Of a stretch of DNA of 64,000 nt, positions 33,138 to 45,120 are shown in pieces; position 1 is the stretch's first letter, and each line of letters starts with the position of its first letter. Made by a program: the position numbers and the translations under genes. The notes beneath the pieces were generated by a model. The model saw only the letters and a program-made list of their open reading frames with translations. It searched no databases and was not told the origin of the DNA. Origin of the DNA: Sesamum alatum (lineage: Eukaryota > Streptophyta > Magnoliopsida > Lamiales > Pedaliaceae); assembly GCA_034509735.1 (NCBI GenBank), contig JACGWO010000012.1, positions 6,818,367 through 6,882,366 on the forward strand, written 5' to 3'.

Positions 33138-35360
33138 GATTGAACATTCTGATAGTTTTCTAACAGCATAACAGATTTGCTCCAGGCATCTAAGAAATCG
33201 TGATTCTTCACTTCCATAACACGCTTACGCCTTAGTTGCCAAATAGTCCAACAAAGCATAAAAACCCGATTTCTTTTGTCTACCTCAATATGTTGAACAA
33301 CATGAATAATCCAATTAGTAACACTGGCTGGCCAATGTGAAACATAACGCCATGGAATCAGTGACAAAGTCCACATCTGTCTCGCCAGCAGGCACTCCAA
33401 GATTGCATGTCGAATAGACTCCACCTCTCCCCCACATGCTCCATAGCTAGTGTCAATTTCCTTTTTACATCGTGACAGATTGTCCATCGTTGCAAGCACT
33501 CCCTTGCACAAACACCACATAAAAACACGCACTCTTGGAGGAGGCACACGAGCACCCCACAAAATATACCACATAGACTGACCATTCTGCCCCATCTTGA
33601 TCTTTGTGCCTAGCGTTGATGCATGAACACGATCCCTCATAGCGAAGGTTGTTTGTAAGCGCTCTTCACTATGAAGCACCCTTTCTTATAAACTTTCCAG
33701 CTCAAGCCCCCTTCTCCCGAATCCCCCTGATTAGTTGTACGGGCACACCCCTCCTCAAGCACACCGCAAACAACAGGCATACTACACCAAGTCCATGATG
33801 ACCTATTCCCCATCGCCACGTCCCAGAAGCTACCATGCTAAAAATATTTAGCTTTCAGCACTTTACTAAGAAGCGAATCAGGACGAGTGAGAATCCACCA
33901 TCCCTGCTTAGCCAATAGAGTCAAATTAAACTCACGTAAAGAACGAAATCCAAGACCCCCTTAGCCAACGGATGACACAATTTATACCACTCTACCCAAT
34001 GGACTCTCTTTTCACCTCTCTACCACCAAACATCCGCTGCAGCCGCTTCCAACTCATGCAACAATGTACTGGAACGTTGGTAACAAGACATTGTATAAGT
34101 AGGCAACGATTGCAGAACAGATTTAATCAACACCCCTTTCCTACCTGAGACAACAACTTCGAATTCCAACCAAATGTCCGATCCCACACCCTATCCTTGA
34201 CATATTTAAACAACGACCCCCTTGACCTGCCAACAACCCCAAATATTTATCATGATGAGCACAAGCCTAACCCCAACAATGAAGCTGAAAACATTTTCAT
34301 CCCCTCCCTCAAATCCCAACTCACGACCATACTAGATTTCTAAAAATTGACCTCTTGCCCTGATGCCCTCGCATACACCTCCAAAATCCTCCGAATCACC
34401 CTTATTTTCTCTTTCGTAGCCCCCACAAAACACCAACGTATCATCTGTAAATAACATGTGTGATACAGATGGTTCTTGTGGAGTTATGGATACCCTTGGT
34501 CACCATTCAAAGTTAAAGAGTATGAACAGTGATAACCAATAGCATATTAAGATCGATAAATCTATGATGAAACCCAAGTCTAACCAAAACACCCATAAGA
34601 AAAGGCCACTCTACCCTATCATAGCCTTTGTTCATGTCTAGTTCTAAAGCTACACATGTCTCTCTCGATCGGGTAAGTTTTCAAATAATGGTTCAACTCA
34701 AAAGAGCAACACATTGTTAGTAATCAACTGACCCGGAATAAAAGCAGATTGCGTATGAGACACAATAGCATCACGAAAATTTCTAATACTATTAGCCACA
34801 CATTTAGAAGCAATTTTGATAATGAAATTGCAAAGGCTAATCGGATGCAATTGAGACACGCCATCCGGTGAATCACATTTGGGAATAAGAACAATATTAG
34901 TAAAGTTAAACTTAGGGAAATTATTCAAAATACGAAGAACAACACTACACATCTTGGCCAAAAATTGGCCAAAACTTTCGAAAAGATAATGGAGACAAAC
35001 CATCAGGACCGGAGATTTAAAAGGAAACATATCGAATACAACATTCTTTACCTCATCCAAAGTGAATGATTTGGCTAGTGCTTGGTTAATCTCTGAGTTA
35101 ACCCATGGTTGTATGGATGCTAGCACCTCATTCATGCATGACTCTAATGGTCGGGAAGAGGCAAAGATACTGCTAGAGTAACGTAAGATGATCCCCTAAA
35201 CATCTGTCTCACTCTCCACACCCCTCCTCATCCTTCAATTGAGTAATTGTATTTTTCCGACGTCGGGCATATGCATAAGCATGAGAAAAATGTGTATTCC
35301 CATCTTCATCCCTCAACCAGTGTGTTTTTTCCTTTTGCTGCCTACATTTTTCCTAAAACA
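33138..35360 (-). mobile_element. LINE-A: truncated L1-type LINE
   Basis: On the minus strand, from right to left: end of the endonuclease linker (THWLRDEDGNTHFSHAYA, about 35340-35270), the RT N-terminus (LDEVKNVVFDM, TNIVLIPKC, PISLCNFIIKIASKCVANSIR, SAFIPGQLITNNVLLF; 35135-34698), a frame-broken RT palm (34690-33850) and a zf-RVT region (RVFMWCLCKGVLATMDNLSRCKKEID, RRKRVMEVKN; 33679-33150). The 5' part and the RNase H end are missing. The left end is cut sharply at the Gypsy-like LTR. Several stops. Confidence 0.85.
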
Positions 35361-35976
35361 ATACCTGGAAAATATTTATAAATCAGCATATATATATACA
35401 TATATAAAAGTTTGGGACGGGTTTCTCTTTATTTCTCAAATGTAATATTTCAAAGAGAACCTCTTAACATTCATAATAACATTCATAATTTAGTGACTGT
35501 TGATTAATTGTGAGGGAAAAATGTTATTATGAAAAAAAACATTCATAATAACATTTTTTTTACCTCACAATTAATCAACAATCACTAAATTTTAACTATA
35601 TATTATCGCCAAAACTTTTGTCATAATTTTTAACCGTGATTTATGTTTTTGCTTGCAGACAAAAATGACTAATAGCCGTGATTAATTAGTATTCGTTACT
35701 ATTTAACACCTTTAGCTATATCAATTAACCATTACAAAATCTCATATATTTTCTTGTGCAAGAATGCTTTAATCCCAAGGCGCCCGTCCGCGCCCGACCA
35801 TTAATTGCCCACTCCTAATTGTATCAATCAAAGTCTTAAGGTGGCCCATTGCCATTCAAATTTCAGACAAACTACACAAGAAACAGAAAGAAATATGATT
35901 TTTTGATATTGTTTATTATTATGGTTAAAAGTAATTTTTTTTTTACAAATATTAATCAATTACGACTACGCAATAG
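35361..35976. other. foldback and CACTA-like remnant between two LINEs
   Basis: Holds a 108-bp near-perfect hairpin (35486-35593) and, at 35600-35760, motif-rich DNA (CCGTGATTTATG, AGCCGTGATTAATTAG) ending ATTTTCTTGTGCAAG, which resembles a worn CACTA terminus. No gene. Confidence 0.5.
35486..35593. repeat. foldback (near-perfect inverted repeat)
   Basis: Arms of roughly 48 bp: AATTTAGTGACTGTTGATTA... on the left and the complement ...TAATCAACAATCACTAAATT on the right, separated by an A-run of about 8 bases. Only a few mismatches. A small MITE or a hairpin-forming insertion. Confidence 0.85.
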
Positions 35977-36039
35977 TTTTTTTTTTTTTTTTAAAGTAAA
36001 TCACCTGGAGGTGGGGGGAGCTTTTCGGGGTCCCCGTCC

Positions 36040-36555
36040 CTTCTATATTAACAACCCAAAAAGGAGAAAAATTACAATGGGGAGTACTGACTCTCTAGTA
36101 TTCTCTACAAAGCAGTAAACAAGGAGTACTACTCCCTTACAAGTTTTGATCAAGAAATCATAAATCAGGAGTACTACTCCCTTACAAAAGGAACTCCTAA
36201 ACCTAATTTCTCTACAATCAAGTTTGTCAAGATGATGACTTTGATCAGTATGTCTCAAGTGTTGTTGAACCTGCACACAATTGACAAAAAGAGACAATTT
36301 TCCAAAAGTAGGATGAAAAGGGACGTACCTCCTATGAACCAATTGCTCTGAGGGTTGTGTTGTATCATGTAAGTTTAGCTTTGTACAATTAGAACTAAAT
36401 AGAAACAAATAAACAGTTAGCCAAAATAAGGTGGTGAACTCCCATTGATTGTGCCTGTATGAGTTGGGGAGTATCACATCCTTACAAAAAATAGTACGCT
36501 CAAGTTTCAAATAAAGACAGTTAAGTGAAATTAGGAGTACTACCCCTTCACAGCT
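36040..36555 (-). repeat. LINE-B 3' UTR with GGAGTACTACTCC motifs
   Basis: GGAGTACTACTCCCTTACAA, whose first 13 bases are palindromic, occurs at 36123 and 36168, with variants at 36081, 36465 and 36533. Spacing is irregular. This is the non-coding tail of the LINE. Confidence 0.75.
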
Positions 36556-39500
36556 CTGATATATGGCATGCATAGTTTGTCAAGCCTGATTATGCCTTTA
36601 ATTTTACCTGTGAGTTGTTCCTTTAGGAGGATGGTGAGTTGTTGGGCATAACAGGCTTGATTAGCAAAATAGTCAGCTGTATAGTTTCCTTCTGTATAGA
36701 TGTGCGTGAGTTTAAGATCCAATGTTGCAACACAGTCTCTGATCAGCTGTAGTAGATGTTGATGTTGCCAAGGTCCATAAAGAGGTGTATTAATGAGCTA
36801 AATGATAGCCATGGCATCAACCTCCAGCCAAACTTTGGTGAGACCTTTCTGTTTGAAGAGTTGGAGACCCCTGTAGACTGGTCTTAATTCAGCATGGATG
36901 TTGGAGGCTATCCCTAGGGGTTCCATGAAGGCAAAAAGAACCTCTCCTAGGTGGTTTCTGGCAATTCCTCCTGCTCTAGAGATGCTTGGGTTACCCCTTG
37001 ATGCCTCATCAGTATTCAGTTTGGTCCAGGTATCTGGGGGTCTTATCCAGTGAACCACAACCAGTTTGTGTTTTCTCAGTTGAGGATGTATGTGTATCCT
37101 CAGTTTCTCATCAGTAAGTAGATCCCCTTTCCAGTGTTATGTTTTCCACATTTTAGCGTTGCTAATAGTGTTGAGGTGATTAGTGATTTTGTAGAAGATA
37201 GAAACAGCTTTAAAGGAAGCCCTCTTGTGTTTCACATCATTTCTCATTGTCCATATGTTCCAGAGGATGAGCATTGGGATAAGGTCCCTGATATGGAAGT
37301 GGTGGGAGGGTCCAGGTCTCCAAGTTTGGAGAAAAAGAATGATGTCTTGAGTTTGTGGTAGTGTGATGTGGAAAAGGTCAGCAAAATAAGTCCATACTTC
37401 TCTTGAGTGATTGTTCTCTAAAATGAGATGTGATTCAGTTTCTTCTTCAGAGCAGCAGCAGCATTTTGAGGCCATAATGATGCCTTTCCTTTTCAGTCTG
37501 ATGTTAATAGGGATCCATCCATGTAAAAGTCTCCAAAGGAAAACTGACATAGTAGGGGTAAGCAGTGCTGACCATATTCTATTGAATATAGAGGCTGAGG
37601 GCTGATGATCTCTAATGTTTTTCCACGCAGAGGATGTGGTGAATTGACCATTGTTACAGAGCTCCCAGTGCGGGTGGTCTAATTGATTGTGGAGAATGGG
37701 GAAAAATAGGACTAATTCAACAAGGTGAGAGGGTAGCACCTGCTGCACCTTCTGAGTGCACCAGTTATTATCTGTCCAGAACATCTTGACTGGTTCATGT
37801 GAAGTGATTGCTGGTTTTAAAAGATCTTGGAGTGTTCCTTCAGAAGCCAAAGGTCATGCTAGAAAGAGACCTCTCCATTACCAAGGCTCCAAAAGATATG
37901 CTTCTGAGTTTCAGTTCTAGTTGAGCAGAGCCTTCTCCAAATAGGTAAGTCATTTTTGGAGAATCTAGCCAGTCTAGGGAAATGAGCTCTACAGTATTTA
38001 CTAAGTGTAAAGTGAGCCTATAAGGAGTTGTTCACCTGAGCCTCCACCAAAGTTTTTGTGAGAAAGCCCCCACCACATCCCTAAGATTTCTTAGGCCAAG
38101 TCCTCTTTCATTAGTAGGATAACAGATTCTTTCCCATTTGGTCCAGTGTATCCTTCTTTTCTCTGCAGTGGTTCCCCAGAAAAAATTTGCAAAAAGTTGT
38201 TCCAGCTTTTGTATGCTGCCAGCAGGAGGGTTGAGGATTTGTATCAGGTAGATAGGCATGGACATTAACATACTTTTGATCAGCTGTAACCTGCCTCCTA
38301 GTGATAAATGACAGAATTCCCAACCAGTGAGCTTTACTCCGACTTTATCAATTATTGGTTCATAGAGGCATTTCTTTTTGTTACCCTTATATAGGGGGGC
38401 TCCCAGATATATAATAGGCAAACTTTTCATGACAAAGCCTGTGATGTTCTTGATCCTTTGAGACAGAAGGTTAGCCTTTTTACCTGGCACAAATGAGCTT
38501 TTGATGTGATTGATTTGTTGACCAGACACCTCCTCATAGTTTTCAAGAAAGTCCATCAGCTTGATATGCCCTGATTCTTCACAATTAGTGAATATTATTA
38601 TGTCATCTACATAGCATAGATGTGAAACCAGAATCCTATTGCTAATCTGATAGTACATATGTGGGTTGTTTTTAAACAGAAAATCAAGACCTCTTGACAG
38701 GGCTTCTGCTGCAATTATAAAGAGGGATGGAGAGATTGGATCCCTTTGTCTTAAGCCTCTAGTGGACTTGAAAAAACCAGCAGGCTCTCCATTGATCAGA
38801 ATAGAGAACCAGCAGTCTTCAATGGCATGCTTAATAAGGGAGATGAATCTTTGAGGAAATCCCATTTTGTACAAGATTGAGTGGAGGAACTTCTAGAAAA
38901 CTTTATCATATGCTTTTGACATGTCAAGTTTAAGGACCAGGTTGCCTTTGTTATACCTCAAATCAAGGAGTGTATGAGTTCTTAGGCTAGGAGTACATTG
39001 TCCCCAATTAGTCTGCTAGGTACAAACCCATTTTGGGAGGGGGAGATAAGATTAGGAATGAGAGGGACCAGTTTGGTGTAGAGGAGTTTGGATAGGACTT
39101 TGTTGGACACATTGCAGAGGGATATTGGTCTGCACTCATGCCATCCTTGTGTAGATTCAGTTTTGGGGATGAGTATTATGGATGTGGCAGTGAAGCTTCT
39201 GGGCATGGGTGTACCACTTAAGTAGTCTTGGGCAGCCCCTAGAAGATCATTTTGTATGAAATCCAAACATGTTTGGTAAAATGCAAATGTAAATCCATCA
39301 GGTCCTGTAACACTATCTTTGTCTATGCTGAATACCACTGTTTTGAGCTCTTCAAGTGTGGGTGGGTTGCAAAGGGATTCAACAGATGACTCTGGGATTT
39401 GAGGGAAGTTAAAAGGTGGATCATAGTGTTCAGCTCCTTAGTTGCCATCTATGAGTAAATTTTTTAAGTATTCTTAGGCAGAGATTTTTATAGTAGCAGC

Positions 39501-40636
39501 CTCTGATCTTCTGATTTCCATCCACAATTCTATGTATATAAGATTTTAACCTTTTCTTCTTGACTAGTGAATGGAAATATTTTGTGTTGCGTTCCCCTGC
39601 TTCAAGCCATTTGCAATTACTCTTCTGCCTCCAGTATTCTGATTCCATAGTGAGGGCCTGTATGGGTGTTGCATTGCATCTATTTAGGTTAATCTTGTTA
39701 GCTTCTGTAGGGAGGTGATCAAAGGTCTTTTCAGCATGATTAGCTTCTTGTTTTGCTTTCTCCACAGCACTAAAGATGTTACCAAAGGTTTGTATGTTCC
39801 AGCTCTTCAAAATATCATTGATTCTATAGAGCTTTTGTTGAAACTTGGACATGCCATATCCATAAGTAGGTAGTGTCCAGGCTTGTTTAACTGTTTCAAG
39901 GAACGTGTGATGCCTGATCCACATGTTCTGAAATCTAAAAGATGATGGGCACATTTCTGTGGTTTTATCAGCCATGATGAGGAAGGGGTGGTGGTTTGAT
40001 TTCCTTCTAGCCAAGTGTGAGACCCTAGTTTTGTTAAAAAGTTCTGCCATTGTTTAGAGTAGAGCACTCTATCCAGCCTTTTCCATATTCCGTTATTAGT
40101 CCAGGTATAGGGCTCTCCCTCAAAACCAACATCAATGAGCCCTGTTTCCATCATCATGTCTCCAAAATCCTCCATTGGTCTAAGTCTATTTAGTACACCC
40201 CTTGATTCTCCTCTGTGTGCAATATGGTATTAAAATCTCCTCCCACCAGCGATGGTACCTCATCAATGGAAATATTAAATAGCTCATCCCAGAGGAGTCT
40301 CCTTGGTGTTCTGTAGCATTTAGCATATACAAAGGTGCAGTGAATAGGTTCTGGTAGGGTGCTTGAGGTAACCTTCACATGTAGGAATTGTGGGTTGTCT
40401 CTAACAACTTGTATGTCAGAACCATAAGTAGCAAAGCACCAAATTTTATTGTTCACATTGGATATTAGGGAGTGAAAGCCAAACCTACGGGGAAAACAAA
40501 GCTATATCTTTATGGACAAATGGTTCAAGAAGGACCAAAACTTTTGGTTTATTCTCAATGCAGATATTAAAGAGTATTTTTTATTTTTCAGTTTTCCCAA
40601 TACCTCTCACATTCCAAATTATGATTTTAAACATTA
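36540..40636 (-). pseudogene. LINE-B ORF2 (endonuclease, RT, zf-RVT, RNase H)
   Basis: Starts at the ATG at 40636 or thereabouts (MFKIIIWNVRGIGKTEK, then a stop). The endonuclease contains LVGGDFNTILH, YTWTNNGIWKRLDRVLYS (40456-39800). RT follows: SVTGPDGFTFAFYQTC, ILIPKT, RPISLCNVSNKVLSKLL, SQNGFVPSRLIGDNVLLA (39338-38982), then GLRQRDPISPSLFIIAAEALS and LCYVDDIIIFT with the catalytic YVDD (38874-38032). zf-RVT lies in 37850-37137 (FLWRLLHGWIPINIRLKRKGI...C-C) and RNase H in 37058-36540 (WTKLNTDEAS, HIYTEGNYTADYFANQA). Frame breaks lie between these blocks. The enzyme would perform target-primed reverse transcription. Confidence 0.9.
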
Positions 40637-40910
40637 AATTTGTAGGGATGAGGAGGATGATGATCTTGTATTTCTTTTAACAGCAGTTTGTGGTGACTGT
40701 TTGGATTTTTTTAATTTGCTTTCAGTTTTTCCAGGGTTAGCATTTGGGGCCTGTTCTTGAGATTTGTTTCACATTAAATTTGTAGGGATGAGGAGGATGA
40801 TGATCTTGTATTTCTTTTAACAGCAGTTTGTGGTGACTGTTTGGATTTTTTTTATTTGCTTTCAGTTTTTCCAGGGTTAGCATTTGGGGCCTGTTCTTGA
40901 GATTTGTTTC
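40631..40910 (-). repeat. 140-bp tandem duplication inside LINE-B
   Basis: 40631-40770 and 40771-40910 are the same 140 bp repeated head to tail, with one visible mismatch in a T-run. It spans the end of ORF1 and the start of ORF2. Confidence 0.95.
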
Positions 40911-42927
40911 TTTTATGTTTACTGGTTTCAGCAGCTTCAGTGAAAATAGCATTGTGTTCTAGTTCTTGGGTATGGGTGTATGAAGATTCAGCACTTGTTT
41001 TTCCCTTAGTATGAAAGATGGCTAAGACTCTGATAATTCCTTGTGCTCCTGATTGCTGTAAAATAGAAATGGCTTCCATGATTTTATCAAATTCTTCATT
41101 AGTGTCAAAGGAGATATTATTACTATTGACAAGAGGAGTTGTTTGAGTTACTTGGGGTTCTTGATGGCTGATCTTAGGTGCTGAAGTTTTAGTTTCTTTG
41201 GGTGGGGCATTGATAAGGGCCATTTCATTAGTGGGGTCAGTATCATGGAGATTTTCAAGGCTTTGGAATCTGTTGAATATAGGGGTGGGTTCATCTTCTT
41301 CTATTGCTTCATTAAGGTTAGCCTGGTGACTTGTGCTTCCTTTTTCAAAGTTTTGTATAGCCACAGGGGATTTAGTGCCGGCATCTGTGGGAATTTTAGG
41401 TATGCTTCCTGCAGTAGCAGGGCTTGGTGTGTTTCTATTACCAATCCTTGTACTCATAGTCAGGCTTTTGTTCTTTCAGGAGTTTTAAAAGGCCAACATT
41501 TCAAGAATTTCATTAATAGCTTCAATATGAACAATAATGTCATTGGTGTTCTTTTTAGCAGCAATTTCCTCATCCCAGTTTTTGTCAAGAAGTGCAGCAA
41601 TTAGGGGGTCATCATAGTTAAATTCATCATCACCATTAGACACAATATTCATAATATGTCTAGTGCTAGGCTTGCAGGAAATATCAGGATTGAGTGAACA
41701 CTCATGCACACGGGTATTTTCATCTAAATCAACATTACCAACATGATCAACAGTATTCATAGAGGTGTTATGCACCACTTTATCAGCCACAGCAACATCA
41801 ACAACAACCATCCCAACATGCTCAACATGCTTAGTAGAAGTATTTTCAGAATACTCATCATTAACAGTATCAGAATTATCATTCAACAAAGTAGGGACAG
41901 TATTTAACTTACCTGCAGTTACCTCACCATTTCCAGCATTAGCAGCATCAGAAAAAGTGTTGATCATTGATATTCGCATTCTGTTGTGGATCATTTGCAA
42001 AGAGAACTTTCTTACCTTTTCTCTTTGAGTTTAAGGCAAATCTCAGATCCTCATTTCCTTCAGTCTGTTGGTTTTAGTCCTCCTTGTTCCTGTTGTTTAA
42101 GTCAGCTTGTCCTTGCTCTGATGGGCCATTGAAGAGGCAAGATTCACGATCATGACCTAAGTGTTTGCAGACTGTGCAGTACAGGGGGCAAGTCTCATAG
42201 ATGATTTGATGCTTTATGGATCTCTGCCTAACATTGAGGAATATATGTTGAATCCTTGGTGCAGTGAGGTCAATTTCAACACAGATTCTGGCAAGATTAG
42301 GTCTGGATAAGTCTGTAGTGGCCTCATCCATTCTTAGAGGATTTTCAATTTGTTTAGCAATGCTGATCAAGGCTTTCTTCTCAAATAGGTGGCAGGGGAG
42401 ATCATGTAGCCTCAGCCAGACTGGAGCAATTGGAGACTCAATATGGTGATCAAATTCTAGAGTCCATTTGAAGATGCGCATTGGGAATCCATCAAAAGAC
42501 CATTCCCCACGCAGCCACAGCCTTGAATAATCTTTTTCGTTTCATAGCATGATCAACACATGCTTCAGATTGAGAGGACCAACGCTGATAGAGCCTCGCA
42601 GACCAAGCTTGGTGATTCTCTAGCGTAGAAAGTTCAAATTAGGTAGACCATGTGAGAATTTCCCAATCAACGCGAATTTCAATCTGTCTGCCAACTGTGA
42701 AGTTTCGTCCTCAGTGTATGTGATGCTTGGCAGTCCCTTGTATTTGGATGCAGTACCAACTTCCTACAAGGATTCATCTTGAAACGTCTTTTTAGCTGCT
42801 CGCACAGGATCGTGTTGAAAGTGGGTGGAGGGAGGTTCTGGACAATGTTGGCGTACGAGCGTTTATTAGAGAGAGGTGCAGGTGTGGGTGGGGGTTGGGA
42901 TTTGGAAGAAGAAGGCTGATCAGCCAT
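40852..42927 (-). pseudogene. LINE-B ORF1 (gag-like, DUF4283 and zinc knuckle)
   Basis: Starts MADQPSSSKSQPPPTPAPLSNKRSYANIVQ at 42927. After a stop comes a DUF4283-like stretch (FPMRIFKWTLEFDHHIESPIAPVWLRLHDLP, SRPNLARICVEIDL; 42481-42200) and the knuckle YCTVCKHLGHDRESC (about 42190-42140). A long hydrophilic tail follows in other frames (42000-41485 and 41457-40852, the latter ending in Lys/Gln/Asn-rich sequence). Such proteins bind LINE RNA. Four or more frame breaks. Confidence 0.85.
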
Positions 42928-43405
42928 GGCTGAGGGCTAGGGTTCGCGGAGAATGAGCTCAAGTACCCATTTGGGTTCTGGTGGTTGGATGTTGAAATTG
43001 GTTAAAGGGAAAAGAAGTGTGGCTTATGGGGAGTTAGGGGGTGGTTGCAGTTCCGGCGATGGTAACCGGCGGGAGATAGATCAGAAGAAAAGAGGGTGCG
43101 AGAATCACGAACAGGGGTTGAGCGGAGGTAGGGTGCTGGAGTGGGTGGGGAAGGTGATGAAGGGTGTGGGGAGGTTCACAGTGAGGTGGCGAGTCAAATG
43201 GTGGTGAGGAACTCCGACAACGGTGGTCGGACGGTGTGGAAACAAGGAGAGAGAAAATCTGGAAGGGGTAGGTGGGTTCTGTGGGTGGCGCGTGAGCGCG
43301 CGTGGCTGGTCGGACGGGGAAACTGATCGGTGAGATAGGTCGCCGGAGTGAGAGGAAGGTGTCGCCGACAAGGGTTGCCGACGATGGTAGCTGGTTCGGG
43401 TGACT

Positions 43406-44632
43406 TGTGATGAAGGAACTAAATTATGGAACAATGTTTGATCAACACATATATGATTTGTGGCGCCAGTATCAACAATCCAAGAAACTGGAGACTTACT
43501 TACATGATTAACAAAGGCAGAATGCATACCTGCAAAATCATCATGCTGAGCAAAGTGTGCCCTGTAGAGGACTGTGCTACTGTACATTCTGGCTATGTTC
43601 CCTCATCATTTTCACCAATTCCTGCAGTAACATACTCTCCTTCATTTCCCCTTGATTCTGATTGTGCACTATCCTTTTCTCCTATGTTTGTACAACATAT
43701 CCTCTAACAAGTCCTTGCTCCTTCTTTTCCTTCTCAATCATTTCCTTAAACCAGTCTAGAGTGTCGTGTATCTTAAAACAAGTATCTCTAGAATGTCCTG
43801 GTTTGTTGCAATTATCATAGAAAAGGTTTCTCTTATCAGTATGACCCCTTCTCTTATCATCCATCTGAAAACCTCCTTTGACATGCATAACAGTTGTATC
43901 TGTTGTTTCATTGTGTTCCATGTGCACTTCCCTTTGTTTTTCTACACTCAAAACCATTGAGTACGCCTTATTAACATTCGAAGTTGGATCCATCACCAGC
44001 AGCTGATCCCTTACATGATCGAATTCATCTCCTAAACCCATTAAGAACTACATCAACTGTATTAGTGATGCAAGATCAGCAACTGCCTTAGATGCACCAC
44101 ATGTGCAACCATTGCAAGTACACTGAGGCGTAGGTATTAGTACATCTAATTCCTCCCACCACTTCACCAGATTTGTAAAATAACTGCCTATAGTATCATT
44201 TCCTTGGTTCATCGATGTAATTGCTCTTTGCAGCTGATACAATTGAGGACCGTTGCAGCCTCCAGACCTCTGCTCCAAATCTGTCCATAGCTTTCTTGCA
44301 GATTTAGTGTACATAAAACCTTCAACTATTTCTTTAAATATCGAATTGAGGATCCGCGTAGTCACCATACTATCAACACGGATCCAGTGCTCAAACGACG
44401 GATTAGTCACAGTAGGTTTCAGACTTGTGCCATCAACAAAACCTAGCTTAATCTTAGCACATAAAGCACGTCTAATGGAACATTAAGTCAAATATTTCTT
44501 CCCAGTCAAACACGCACTACTCAGGATCATACTTGGATGATCCGAGCCATGAAGTTGCAAAGGTTCCAGTATAATCCGCCTCTCCGCAGACGTATTTGCG
44601 ACCTCAGCCACATCACCTCGATCTGTGGCCAT
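43406..44632 (-). pseudogene. Copia-4 gag and protease start
   Basis: Begins MATDRGDVAEVANTSAERRI at 44632. After a frame break, 44410-44048 carries LGFVDGTSLKP-like and KLWTDLEQRSGGCNGPQLYQLQRAI, and 44041-43682 carries MGLGDEFDHVRDQLLVMDP and the knuckle NCNKPGHSRDTC. The protease in 43587-43410 reads SWIVDTGATNHICVD with the catalytic DTG intact. It runs on into LINE-B leader sequence, which replaces the rest. Confidence 0.88.
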
Positions 44633-44695
44633 TTCTCTTCAATAGACTTGTTTTGTAGCAAATCGGAAGAGGTATTCAGAGTCCTTCGTTAGAAG

Positions 44696-44707
44696 GCTCT
44701 GATACCA
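44696..44707 (-). other. Copia-4 primer-binding site
   Basis: Reverse complement TGGTATCAGAGC, the initiator-Met tRNA site, abutting the LTR start TG at 44708. Confidence 0.9.
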
Positions 44708-45120
44708 TGTCAAAAAGTGGAGAAGATAGCAGTAAATGTATTAGCCATGAGATATTTCTGGAGAAGAAAATTCTTCCTTTCATTGATCTATCAAAACGTA
44801 TACACTAAGTGGGTTTATATACAGTGAGCTAACTAAGCTTCTGACTATTTAACCTTTGCCATGTCGGCTAACTAGTCCAAAATAACTCAACTAATTACTT
44901 AACCGTAAAAACGTTAAAGCAAACTAATGAAAAACGCAAGAAACAAGGAACAGAAACAAACGCTTTCAGTCTGCCAAAGGTGTGTATTCACTAACAAAAA
45001 ACGTATGCGCGCTTTTGTGGAACCTCGAACCTGGCAGCTCAACTCTGAAGCACCAACTCTCAACATACATTCCTTCCCACGCATGAGATTTATCCCCCTT
45101 GCTGGCCACTGATTCACGTT
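44708..45120 (-). repeat. Copia-4 5' LTR, right edge uncertain
   Basis: Starts TGTCAAAAAGTGG next to the primer-binding site. With no partner LTR in the window its outer edge cannot be fixed; 45120 is an estimate. Confidence 0.5.

Larger units (their letters stand above)
35977..43405 (-). mobile_element. LINE-B: full-length L1 LINE
   Basis: A 7.4-kb minus-strand element with the whole L1 order: 5' leader (43405-42930), ORF1 with DUF4283-like domain and zinc knuckle (42927-40852), ORF2 with endonuclease, RT, zf-RVT and RNase H (40636-36540), a 3' UTR with repeated palindromic motifs (36540-35993) and a 16-base A-tail (T-run at 35977-35992). Reading frames contain stops, so it is probably inactive, though several stretches stay open for 200-280 codons. 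No target-site duplication is recognised. Its 5' end abuts the protease of Copia-4. Confidence 0.9.
43406..45120 (-). mobile_element. Copia-4: truncated copia element
   Basis: On the minus strand an LTR (from 44708 rightward), an initiator-Met primer-binding site (44696-44707), gag and the first part of the protease are present. The element stops at about 43406, where LINE-B begins. Integrase, RT, RNase H and the other LTR are not found on the far side of LINE-B, so this is a deletion or a complex junction and not a simple nested insertion. Confidence 0.85.

Noticed and set aside
34440..35140. LINE-A RT considered as part of LINE-B
   Set aside because: LINE-B has its own complete RT (39338-38032) and A-tail at 35977, and LINE-A lies beyond it with a different sequence, so they are separate elements.
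43105..43587. 160-codon minus-strand frame as a single novel gene
   Set aside because: The first third is copia protease and the rest is LINE-B leader read through by chance. It spans the junction of two elements.
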